DNA from: Candidatus Omnitrophota bacterium
GTDB taxonomy: Bacteria > Omnitrophota > Gorgyraeia > Pluralincolimonadales > Pluralincolimonadaceae
NCBI GenBank assembly: GCA_020061685.1
Contig: JAGUXU010000070.1
Span: 1-5,570 of the forward strand
DNA length: 5,570 nucleotides
Direction of reading: 5' to 3'
The notes under the pieces were generated by a model, which saw only the letters and a list, made by a program, of their open reading frames with translations, ran no database searches and was not told the origin of the DNA. Of the stretch, positions 1 to 5,479 are shown piece after piece. The position numbers were made by a program, and so were the translations under genes. How positions within the stretch are numbered: position 1 is the first letter of the stretch; each line of letters starts with the position of its first letter.

Positions 1-1
1 A

Positions 2-1918
2 TTCATGTCGGGGAGTTTTGATGAAGCCAAGTCCCTGCTGGAAGATTTCCTGAAGAAACGCACGGTCTCAAAGAAATTGCCGGACGCATATTTTTTATCT
101 GGGGAACTCGATTACGCGATGAGAAATTACGCCGCGGCAGGCGACAATTATTCAAAGGCCCTCGAGATGAACCCGCAGGCTGCCTGGGCGCCGTACGCGC
201 AATACGGGAAGGCCTGGTCTAATTTCAAGTCCGGCAGATACAAGGAGGCGCTCTCGGTATTTCTGGCTTTCCGCACGGATTATCCCAACAGCCCCCTGAT
301 GGATTCAGCCATCTTCGGGACGGGCCAGTCTTATTACTTGCTGAAGGATTACGCGGATGCGGTCATAAGTTACGATGAGATCATCCTGAAATTTCAGAAC
401 TCGGGTTACCTGGACGACGCCTATTTAGGAAAGGGAGACTGCCTATACGGCCTGGAAAAATACGAGGAAGCCGCGCAGGTCTACAAAGAGGCGATCTCGA
501 AATTTCCTAAGTCGGACCTGTCGGGTCAGTTTGAGTATAGCCTCGGCTGGACGCTCCTGCGGCTAAAGGATCCCCGGGCGGCGGTCGCCTCTTTCCGCGA
601 GGCGGTAAAGAAGTCCCCGGACAGAAACCTGAAGGCAAGCGCCGTATCAAGGATCGGCGATATATATATGGACCTGAAGGACTATCAGAAAGCGAAGGAG
701 GCGTACGACGAGATCCTGACCGGCTACAACGACAGCATGCTCTGCGATTATGCCCAGTATCAGCTGGGAATAGCTTTGTTTAAGATGGGGAATTACGACG
801 CCGCGATACTCGCTTTTCAGAGCCTCCTTGGTAATTTTCCGAAGTCGGCGTTCAAGGAGCAGGCTCAGGAACAGCTTGCGCTCTCGTATTTCCGTAAAGG
901 TAATTTTCAAATGGCGCTGGAGGCGTTTCAGAAGGTCATCTCGAATTATCCGCAGAGCGGCTTGCTGGCCGAAGCCTCTTTTCAGGCAGGCAACTGTCTT
1001 TTTAATCTGGGCAGATACCAGGAGGCCGTCGCCGTTTTCAAGAAGGCGATAAAAGATCATCCCGATTCCGAGTATGCGCGTTTGAGCATCTACGAGATAG
1101 GCTGGTGTTATTATCAGTGGGGCAAGGAGAAGGACGCGGTAGATGCGTTCAATAGTTACATCGCCAGGTACCCGAAGTCCGAGATAACCAATGACGTCAA
1201 ACTTTGGCTCGGCCAGTATTTTTACAACAAGGAGGAATACTCTAAGGCGAAAGGCTATTTTGACTCGATCCTCGCGGACCCCTCCGCGACCGAGGCGGCG
1301 GATGACGCCGAGTACTGGCTGGCTTTCATACTTTATAAGAACGGCGATTTAGACGGCGCCATAAAACAATTCGAGCGCATAATAGATGTGCACCCGGACT
1401 CGCAATTGGCCCTCGAGAGCACCATAAAGATAGGGGATATCCTTGCGCAGAGCGGCAAGGCCGATGACGCGATAAAGGAACTGAAGATCATAATAGAAAG
1501 ATATCCCGGCACCCAGTTTGAGAAAGTGGCGAACAAGAAGATAGGCGACATCCTCAAGGAGAGGAAACTCTTCAATGCCGCGATAGAGAAATACCGGCTC
1601 GCCATAAGCGAGAAGCAGAGCGACTTTAATGCCGAGACGCAATTCGCGATCGGGGAGTGTTATGAGGAATTGGGCGATACCGACGGGGCGCTGGCCGAGT
1701 ATTTAAAGGTCAAGTACCTCTATCCGGAGATCACCCACTGGTCGGCGCGCGCCGGCCTGCGCGCCGCGTATCTTTTTGAGGGGAAACGGCGCTGGAATGA
1801 CGCCAGGAAGATCTATGAAGAGATGGCAGGCACGAATCTGGAAGAGGCCAAATATGCCAGGGAGCGGCTTGAATGGATAAGAAATCATGTCGGAGATACG
1901 GTAAGGGAGGTAAATTAA
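2..1918 (+). CDS. Large TPR-repeat (tetratricopeptide) protein, 5' end outside the window
   Basis: This is a long TPR solenoid, a protein-interaction scaffold; no enzymatic domain is visible. The frame is open to the left edge. The first Met (base 5) is probably internal: it falls in the middle of a TPR helix A (MSGSFDEAKSLLEDF), there is no room for a ribosome site, and no signal peptide is present. At least 637 residues remain, made of about 16-17 repeats of 34-37 residues with the usual pattern (G.x.Y...G.Y..A...F......P.S). Examples lie near residues 63-97, 138-170, 247-282, 321-355 and 433-467, and many end in FPKS, YPKS or HPDS. The 36-37 residue spacing resembles the envelope TPRs of BamD and CpoB/YbgF. 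The gene ends 1 base before exbB and carries that gene's ribosome site (AAGGGAGGT, 1903-1911). Its position suggests a periplasmic or envelope partner of the ExbB/ExbD/TonB machine, which is inference; the missing N-terminus would show whether it is secreted or a lipoprotein. Confidence 0.9.
   Translation, partial: FMSGSFDEAKSLLEDFLKKRTVSKKLPDAYFLSGELDYAMRNYAAAGDNYSKALEMNPQAAWAPYAQYGKAWSNFKSGRYKEALSVFLAFRTDYPNSPLMDSAIFGTGQSYYLLKDYADAVISYDEIILKFQNSGYLDDAYLGKGDCLYGLEKYEEAAQVYKEAISKFPKSDLSGQFEYSLGWTLLRLKDPRAAVASFREAVKKSPDRNLKASAVSRIGDIYMDLKDYQKAKEAYDEILTGYNDSMLCDYAQYQLGIALFKMGNYDAAILAFQSLLGNFPKSAFKEQAQEQLALSYFRKGNFQMALEAFQKVISNYPQSGLLAEASFQAGNCLFNLGRYQEAVAVFKKAIKDHPDSEYARLSIYEIGWCYYQWGKEKDAVDAFNSYIARYPKSEITNDVKLWLGQYFYNKEEYSKAKGYFDSILADPSATEAADDAEYWLAFILYKNGDLDGAIKQFERIIDVHPDSQLALESTIKIGDILAQSGKADDAIKELKIIIERYPGTQFEKVANKKIGDILKERKLFNAAIEKYRLAISEKQSDFNAETQFAIGECYEELGDTDGALAEYLKVKYLYPEITHWSARAGLRAAYLFEGKRRWNDARKIYEEMAGTNLEEAKYARERLEWIRNHVGDTVREVN
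1903..1911 (+). promoter_or_regulatory. Ribosome binding site of exbB inside the upstream TPR gene
   Basis: AAGGGAGGT lies in the last codons of the TPR gene, with GGAGG ending 9 bases before the exbB ATG at 1920. Ribosomes finishing the TPR gene would pass over it, so coupling of the two genes is likely. Confidence 0.7.
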
Positions 1919-1919
1919 A

Positions 1920-2543
1920 ATGTTAGAGTGGATTATCAGGGGCGGGCCGATGATGGTCCCGATATTGCTTTGTTCCGTGCTGGCTTTGGCCATCATACTG
2001 GAAAAGTTTATGTATCTGCAGAAGATAAAGCTGGACACAAAAAAATTCATGAACGAAGTCTCGGACTCACTGAAGAGAAACCGCGCCATGGATGCCATAA
2101 ACATATGCGAACAAACGGCCGGCCCTCTTCCCAATGTATTAAAGGCGGGGATACTGAAATACGACAGGACGCGGCAGGAGATCAAGGAGGCGGTAGAGGA
2201 CGCCGCTCTGCATGAGATACCGAGCCTGGAAAGGAACGTGAACATACTCGCCACCGTCGCTCATATAAGCACCTTGCTGGGCCTCCTCGGAACGGTGGTA
2301 GGGATGATCGAGGTCTTCCAGAAGATCCAGGAGAAGTCAGCCGCTTTAAGCCCCGTGACGCCGGCAGACCTCTCGGCGGGGATATGGCAGGCGCTGATCG
2401 CCACGGCAGCCGGTTTAATAGTTGCCATACCGACGTTAACAGCGTATAATTACTTTGTAAGCAGGATCAATAATTTCATACTCCAGATGGAGATAAGCGC
2501 CACAGACCTTGTTAATGTCTTATCGGAAAAGAAGGTCGAATAG
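1920..2543 (+). CDS. exbB: ExbB/TolQ/MotA-family proton channel subunit
   Basis: Inner-membrane subunit that, with ExbD, uses the proton gradient to drive a TonB-type transducer. The 207 residues show the family layout: TM1 about 10-28, a cytoplasmic domain about 30-105, TM2 about 108-133 and TM3 about 155-180. The signature LLGLLGTVVGM (119-129) in TM2 and ALIATAAGLIVAIP (158-171) in TM3 are diagnostic. Thr125 and Thr162 lie where E. coli ExbB has its channel-lining threonines. It is shorter than E. coli ExbB (244) and TolQ (230), with a shorter N-terminus. The start has a good ribosome site (GGGAGG, 1905-1910, 9 bases upstream). The stop TAG directly abuts the exbD ATG. ExbB is preferred over TolQ because a TonB-like gene follows and no TolB/Pal is seen, but sequence alone does not separate the two firmly. 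Confidence 0.95.
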   Translation: MLEWIIRGGPMMVPILLCSVLALAIILEKFMYLQKIKLDTKKFMNEVSDSLKRNRAMDAINICEQTAGPLPNVLKAGILKYDRTRQEIKEAVEDAALHEIPSLERNVNILATVAHISTLLGLLGTVVGMIEVFQKIQEKSAALSPVTPADLSAGIWQALIATAAGLIVAIPTLTAYNYFVSRINNFILQMEISATDLVNVLSEKKVE

Positions 2544-2954
2544 ATGAGGTTCAGAAGGAGCCCTTTAAAACCAATAGCCGGCGAGTGCGCCGCGATAGTG
2601 CCTTTTGTAAATTGCGTCCTTTTATTCCTGACGTTTCTCTTGCTTACGTGGAATTATACGACTGCCTCAGAAACGGCGATAAAGGTCGATCTGCCGAAAG
2701 CGGTCACCTCTCAGACGGTCGCGGAAGAGCCTATCGTGGTGACCATAACGAGAGAAAAGGTGATCTACTTTAACGAGGAGGTAGTTTCGCCGAAAGAACT
2801 CGCTTTGAAATTGGAGGGTTTGCCGAAAGATAAGCCGTTATTGATAAAAGCGGACAGGGGGACTTCCCTGGAACGCGTGGTGGAGGTATGGGATATATGC
2901 AGGAACGCGGGAATACCGCAGGTGAATATAGCCACGACACGGGCCGGCGAATAG
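2544..2954 (+). CDS. exbD: ExbD/TolR-family subunit with Asn in place of the transmembrane Asp
   Basis: Small single-pass partner of ExbB (136 residues, normal length for the family). It has a basic cytoplasmic N-terminus (MRFRRSPLKP), one TM helix about 17-37, and a periplasmic domain about 60-132. That domain fits the ExbD/TolR fold: IKVDLPKA (46-53), PIVVTITREKVIYFNEE (63-79), PLLIKADRGTSLERVVEVWD (98-117) and AGIPQVNIATT (122-132). In characterised ExbD the helix starts P-x-V-D, and that Asp (E. coli Asp25) is required for proton use. Here the matching stretch is PFVNCVLLFLTF, so residue 23 is Asn (AAT, 2610-2612). A ribosome site GAAGG (2531-2535) lies 8 bases upstream. The 3' end overlaps the tonB start in another frame. 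The family call is firm; whether the subunit conducts protons is open. Confidence 0.92.
   Translation: MRFRRSPLKPIAGECAAIVPFVNCVLLFLTFLLLTWNYTTASETAIKVDLPKAVTSQTVAEEPIVVTITREKVIYFNEEVVSPKELALKLEGLPKDKPLLIKADRGTSLERVVEVWDICRNAGIPQVNIATTRAGE
2882..2886 (+). promoter_or_regulatory. Ribosome binding site that decides the tonB start
   Basis: GGAGG inside exbD sits 10 bases before the ATG at 2897 but only 1 base before the in-frame ATG at 2888. Normal spacing therefore favours 2897 as the tonB start. Confidence 0.65.
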
Positions 2955-3685
2955 CGCGCTACGCGTTTGTCTACGCGTTACTGGTCTCTGTCCTCCTGCA
3001 TCTGTTTTCTGTCTATTCGGTCAGGATATACGTCAAGCCGGCGGCGATAAACAAAGGGGCCTCTTCAAATATCTCTTTTCTCGGGTCCATACTCGAAGAA
3101 GGGCCGGTCCTGGCGGGCAGGGTATACGGTAAGGTCGTCTCGGATACCGGGACCGGCCGTAAGCGCTCTTTGGAATTATCAGAGATCATGGCGGCCGGCA
3201 ATGCGGATATTACAAACGAAGACAAACCGGTGGCCGCGGCGGATTTTGATATGTTGAAGGAGATAGGGGCCAAGCTGGCATCGGAAGACATTACCGGAGC
3301 GAAACAGATGCCGCAACGGCCGTCAGATATAATACAAGTCTCATACAAGGCGTATCCTTCACAGATCAAAGGGCCTGTCAGGTTCAGGGAAGTGGTCTAT
3401 AAACCGGACCTGCCGTCCTATCTTCGCTGGGACGAAGAGCTGGGAGTGGACCTGGACCGCCTCGGCGACTCCTTTGAGATGGAACTGAAGTTCCGGGTCT
3501 CCGCCGAAGGCAAAGTCGAATCGGTGGAGAGGATCTCGTCATCCGGCCATCCGACCATAGACCTTGTGGGCATACGGTATCTTAAAGGATGGCAGTTCGC
3601 CCCTCTTACGGCCGGCGGCTCAAGAGAGGAACAGTGGGGAACCGTGACCTTGAATTTCAGTTTAAGGAAGTCCGGCGCAAGATGA
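2897..3685 (+). CDS. tonB: TonB-like energy transducer
   Basis: Probable transducer carrying ExbB/ExbD energy to outer-membrane partners. From the ATG at 2897 it has 262 residues: a short cytoplasmic tail, one TM helix about 21-41, a periplasmic spacer about 45-165, and a TonB C-terminal domain about 169-257. The TM helix contains SVLLH (Ser31, His35), the SxxxH pattern of the TonB helix, whose His is needed in E. coli. The C-terminal domain shows the family pattern MELKFRVSAEGKVESV, then ISSSG, then YLKGWQFAPL, and ends in a beta strand (VTLNFSLR). The spacer lacks the Pro-rich X-Pro repeats of E. coli TonB. An in-frame ATG at 2888 would add 3 residues, but GGAGG (2882-2886) sits 1 base from it and 10 bases from 2897, so 2897 is preferred. 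The start lies inside exbD (58-base overlap) and the stop overlaps the next gene by ATGA. TolA is less likely because of the TonB-type C-terminus. Confidence 0.87.
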   Translation: MQERGNTAGEYSHDTGRRIARYAFVYALLVSVLLHLFSVYSVRIYVKPAAINKGASSNISFLGSILEEGPVLAGRVYGKVVSDTGTGRKRSLELSEIMAAGNADITNEDKPVAAADFDMLKEIGAKLASEDITGAKQMPQRPSDIIQVSYKAYPSQIKGPVRFREVVYKPDLPSYLRWDEELGVDLDRLGDSFEMELKFRVSAEGKVESVERISSSGHPTIDLVGIRYLKGWQFAPLTAGGSREEQWGTVTLNFSLRKSGAR

Positions 3686-3939
3686 TAGCGCTTGAATTTT
3701 CCGTCGCGGCGGCTTTATACCTGTCCCTTGTAACGGGGATCTTCTTTTTCTATTGGATATTCTTTGATCGGTCGCCGGCATCCGGCGGCGAGCCGACGGC
3801 GGACAAATATGTGTGGCAGTGTTCCATCTGCACCTATTGTTATATAGACAGCAGGCACTCTGCCGTCTCGGTCTGTCCGAGATGCGGCAGCTATAACAAA
3901 AGGCAGGATAGTATTCCACAAAAGGAGGTAAAGGGATGA
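3682..3939 (+). CDS. Small membrane-anchored zinc-ribbon protein, function unknown
   Basis: I do not recognise a named family. The 85-residue product has a hydrophobic N-terminal helix (about 4-28), a short Ser/Pro/Gly linker, and a small Cys-rich domain. That domain has Cys47, Cys50 and Cys53 (WQCSICTYCYID) and Cys65/Cys68 in CPRCGSYN. CxxC plus CxxC spaced by about 14 residues is a typical zinc-ribbon or rubredoxin-like knuckle; Cys53 is an extra cysteine. The Cys domain follows the helix. With only an acidic N-terminal pair (Glu5 region) and Asp29-Arg30 after the helix, topology cannot be fixed by eye. The frame is open further upstream (ATG 3589), but that part is the antisense-like shadow of tonB. 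The ATG at 3682 gives a 4-base ATGA overlap with tonB and a ribosome site AGGAAG (3665-3670). Its last codons carry the strong ribosome site of the next gene. Being locked between tonB and a winged-helix gene suggests an accessory or regulatory role, which is inference. Confidence 0.8.
   Translation: MIALEFSVAAALYLSLVTGIFFFYWIFFDRSPASGGEPTADKYVWQCSICTYCYIDSRHSAVSVCPRCGSYNKRQDSIPQKEVKG
3921..3929 (+). promoter_or_regulatory. Strong ribosome binding site of the winged-helix gene
   Basis: AAAGGAGGT is close to a full complement of the 16S rRNA 3' end and lies 6 bases before the ATG at 3936. It is embedded in the last codons of the zinc-ribbon gene and is the best Shine-Dalgarno match in the operon. 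Confidence 0.75.
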
Positions 3940-4133
3940 TAACCGAGATAGGCATTACGGCGGGAGAGATATGGCATTACCTGGATGAACACGGAGAGGT
4001 GACACTCTCGCAGTTGAACTCGGGCATAGAGAAGCCCAAAGAGGTCATACTGATGAGCCTGGGCTGGCTGGCGAGAGAGGGGCACGTCGTCCTGGAAGGC
4101 GAGAAGGATTACAAGATACGCCTCCGCAGATAA
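3936..4133 (+). CDS. DUF2582-type winged helix-turn-helix protein
   Basis: A 65-residue protein matching the small winged-helix family DUF2582 (from memory PF10771), whose function is not established. It opens with EIGITAGEIWHYLDEHGEVT (4-23), the family signature and first helix. A helix-turn-helix follows (LSQL about 24-27, then KPKEVILMSLGWLAREGHVV, 33-52) and a short basic wing (EGEKDYKIRLRR). The fold suggests nucleic-acid or protein binding; no partner or signal-sensing domain is present. The start is supported by a near-perfect ribosome site AAAGGAGGT (3921-3929) and an ATGA overlap with the zinc-ribbon gene. This is the strongest Shine-Dalgarno seen in the operon, so the protein may be made in good amount. 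The stop TAA shares its last A with the cutA ATG (TAATG). It could regulate the operon, but no operator can be shown here. Confidence 0.88.
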   Translation: MITEIGITAGEIWHYLDEHGEVTLSQLNSGIEKPKEVILMSLGWLAREGHVVLEGEKDYKIRLRR

Positions 4134-4447
4134 TGAAGGATATCGTGATTTTTATTACCGCGGGCTCAGGCGCCGAAGCGCGCAAGATAGCCAAAGGGTT
4201 GGTCGGGAAAAAATTGGCCGCGTGCGTCAGTATAGTTCCGCTTGTAGAATCGGTCTATACGTGGAAGGGAAAGACCGAGGTTGCGCGGGAGGCTCTCCTC
4301 ATAGCGAAATCCAAGAAGAAACTCTTCACGAAGATCGAGAAGGCGGTAAAGGGGCTGCATTCTTACGAATGCCCCGAGATAATAGCGCTTCCGGTCACAG
4401 ACGGCAGCAGGGATTACTTAAAATGGTTGGAAGGATCCACGTTATGA
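4133..4447 (+). CDS. cutA: CutA1 family divalent-cation tolerance protein
   Basis: A compact 104-residue CutA1 protein, normal for the family (trimeric, ferredoxin-like fold, reported to bind divalent metals such as copper in some members). Family blocks are all present: KKLAACVSIVPLVESVYTWK (26-45), including the conserved Cys31 after Ala-Ala; EALLIAKSKKKLF (53-65); and HSYECPEIIALPVTDGSRDY (76-95) followed by LKWL. His76, Tyr78, Pro81 and Glu82 match the H-x-Y-x-x-P-E block of E. coli CutA1. No signal peptide is visible, so it should be cytoplasmic. It starts within the TAATG junction with the winged-helix gene and ends in an ATGA overlap with the last TPR gene. The annotated physiological role in copper tolerance is weakly supported across bacteria. 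Its link to a TonB operon here is suggestive of metal handling at most. Confidence 0.95.
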   Translation: MKDIVIFITAGSGAEARKIAKGLVGKKLAACVSIVPLVESVYTWKGKTEVAREALLIAKSKKKLFTKIEKAVKGLHSYECPEIIALPVTDGSRDYLKWLEGSTL

Positions 4448-5271
4448 GTAAAAAAATATATTTGATACCGGTCTTATCGGCAATTCTTTTGATGACAGGC
4501 CTCTCTCGCGCCGAGGATGCCGGCGGACAAAATTATTTTAAGGGGGTCGAATACGCCGCGCAGGGCAGATTCGAGGAAGCCAAACAGGAATATCAAAAAG
4601 CACTGGCCGACGAGGCGTACTATGCGGCCTCAAGGCTGGAGATCCACGCCATAGACGACGTCCTTAACCAAAAGGCGAATAAAGAGACCGCGCTGCTTGT
4701 CTTTGAGGGAAAGAAATACGCCGTTAACCAGAAATGGCAGGAAGCCATAGACCTTTATACCAAGGCCATAAAGCAGGACCCGAGATACGCCTACGCCTTT
4801 ATAAGCAGGGGCATCGCCTATGCCTCCATAGGGGAATTAGACAGGGCGATCTCCAATTTTTCCGACGCCTTAAAGGTCGACCTCAAGTATACCGAGGTCT
4901 ACAATAATCGCGGAGTCGCGCTTATGTATCTGGGGCGGTATAACAAGGCCGTGGAGGACCTCACGAAGGCGATAGAGTGCGACCCGGCATTCGCCCAATT
5001 ATATTACAATAGAGGTCTGGCATACAGCTATAAAGGCCGCCACGACATGGCCATACCCGATTTTGAGAAAGCCGTCGAGTTAAAACCGGATTATAGCAGG
5101 GCCTATCTCGGAAAAGCGATATCGTGCGAGAAATCGGACCGTAAAGAAGAGGCTATCGACGCCTACAAAAAAGTCCTGCAGTATGATAAGTCTAAAGACC
5201 CTGAGATGCTGGAATTTGTGAACGAGAGCATCAAGAAACTTGAGGCGCCGCCGGCAGAACCGGGTAAATAA
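4444..5271 (+). CDS. Secreted TPR-repeat protein
   Basis: A 275-residue TPR protein with a clear N-terminal export signal: basic MSKK, hydrophobic core IYLIPVLSAILLMTGL, and a likely signal peptidase I site after SRA (residue 23). No lipobox Cys is present, so the mature form is probably soluble in the periplasm. About six TPR units follow, near 29-56, 87-113, 116-147, 150-181, 184-215 and 218-249. The later ones are canonical (for example AYAFISRGIAYASIGELDRA and LYYNRGLAYSYKGRHDMAI). The stretch about 57-85 is irregular. The C-terminus is a helix followed by a Pro-rich tail (APPAEPGK). The frame is open to 4222, but the upstream part is the shadow of cutA. The ATG at 4444 has GGAAGGA (4429-4435) 8 bases upstream and an ATGA overlap with cutA. 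Probably an interaction scaffold, perhaps a partner of the TonB complex (inference). Confidence 0.9.
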   Translation: MSKKIYLIPVLSAILLMTGLSRAEDAGGQNYFKGVEYAAQGRFEEAKQEYQKALADEAYYAASRLEIHAIDDVLNQKANKETALLVFEGKKYAVNQKWQEAIDLYTKAIKQDPRYAYAFISRGIAYASIGELDRAISNFSDALKVDLKYTEVYNNRGVALMYLGRYNKAVEDLTKAIECDPAFAQLYYNRGLAYSYKGRHDMAIPDFEKAVELKPDYSRAYLGKAISCEKSDRKEEAIDAYKKVLQYDKSKDPEMLEFVNESIKKLEAPPAEPGK

Positions 5272-5368
5272 AAGAAGCGAAACTTTGCCGAATGTAGTCG
5301 CTTCAGGAAGATATTCTTCGGCATCCCGAAGAGTTGCTTCTAGGAAGTTTCTGCATTCGGGACGTCGG
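5272..5368. other. Structured spacer between the operon and tRNA-Ala
   Basis: These 97 bases hold no credible gene. They contain several short perfect inverted repeats. GAAGCGA (5274-5280) pairs with TCGCTTC (5298-5304) across a 17-base loop. TCTTCGG (5315-5321) pairs with CCGAAGA (5326-5332) across the tetraloop CATC. Longer-range matches are GAAACTT (5279-5285) with AAGTTTC (5345-5351) and CCGAATG (5288-5294) with CATTCGG (5354-5360). The tetraloop hairpin could end operon transcription, but no U-tract follows, so a classical intrinsic terminator is not supported. No convincing -35/-10 pair for the tRNA was found. Confidence 0.55.
5315..5332 (+). terminator. Possible weak terminator or RNA hairpin after the operon
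   Basis: A perfect 7-bp stem (TCTTCGG/CCGAAGA) with a 4-base loop lies 44 bases after the last TPR gene. The following bases (GTTGCTTCT) are only mildly T-rich, so it may instead be an mRNA 3'-end stabiliser or a Rho-dependent context. Confidence 0.25.
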
Positions 5369-5444
5369 GGGGCTGTAGCTCAGCTGGGAGAGCGCTTGAA
5401 TCGCACTCAAGAGGTCGGGGGTTCGATCCCCCCCAGCTCCACCA
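5369..5444 (+). tRNA. tRNA-Ala (anticodon CGC)
   Basis: A complete 76-base cloverleaf with encoded CCA. The acceptor stem is GGGGCTG (5369-5375) with CAGCTCC (5434-5440), and it includes the G3:U70 wobble pair that identifies alanine tRNAs. The D stem is GCTC/GAGC (5378-5381, 5390-5393). The anticodon stem is CTTGA/TCAAG (5395-5399, 5407-5411) with loop ATCGCAC and anticodon CGC at 5402-5404, reading GCG. The variable loop is AGGTC. The T stem is GGGGG/CCCCC with loop TTCGATC (5422-5428). The discriminator is A73 (5441), followed by CCA (5442-5444). All stems pair fully apart from the identity wobble. Confidence 0.98.
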
Positions 5445-5478
5445 AATTTTGCCAGTTTTTTAATGTTAGCAAAATTTG
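5443..5478. repeat. Perfect 10-bp inverted repeat overlapping the tRNA 3' end
   Basis: CAAATTTTGC (5443-5452) and GCAAAATTTG (5469-5478) are exact reverse complements around a 16-base loop that contains T6 (5456-5461). The left arm begins in the last two bases of the encoded CCA. There is no T-tract after the right arm, so it is not a standard terminator. It could be a processing structure, or part of an attachment or insertion site. Confidence 0.5.
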
Positions 5479-5479
5479 T

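Noticed and set aside
1703..2254. Minus-strand frame of 183 codons across the TPR/exbB junction
   Set aside because: It is the complement of two well-supported genes and shows no recognisable domain.
3589..3681. Upstream extension of the zinc-ribbon gene to an ATG at 3589
   Set aside because: It would overlap the tonB C-terminal domain by almost 100 bases. The ATG at 3682 starts right at the TM helix and has the usual ATGA junction.
1920..3685. Tol-Pal operon (tolQ-tolR-tolA)
   Set aside because: The third gene has a TonB-type C-terminal domain and an SxxxH transmembrane helix, and no tolB or pal follows, so ExbB/ExbD/TonB fits better. TolQ/TolR naming is not fully excluded.
4222..4443. Upstream extension of the last TPR gene to an ATG at 4222
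   Set aside because: The extension lies within cutA and reads as low-quality shadow sequence. The ATG at 4444 precedes a proper signal peptide and has a ribosome site.
5443..5478. Inverted repeat as an intrinsic terminator for the tRNA
   Set aside because: The stem is AT-rich and no T-tract follows the right arm. The only T6 run is inside the loop.
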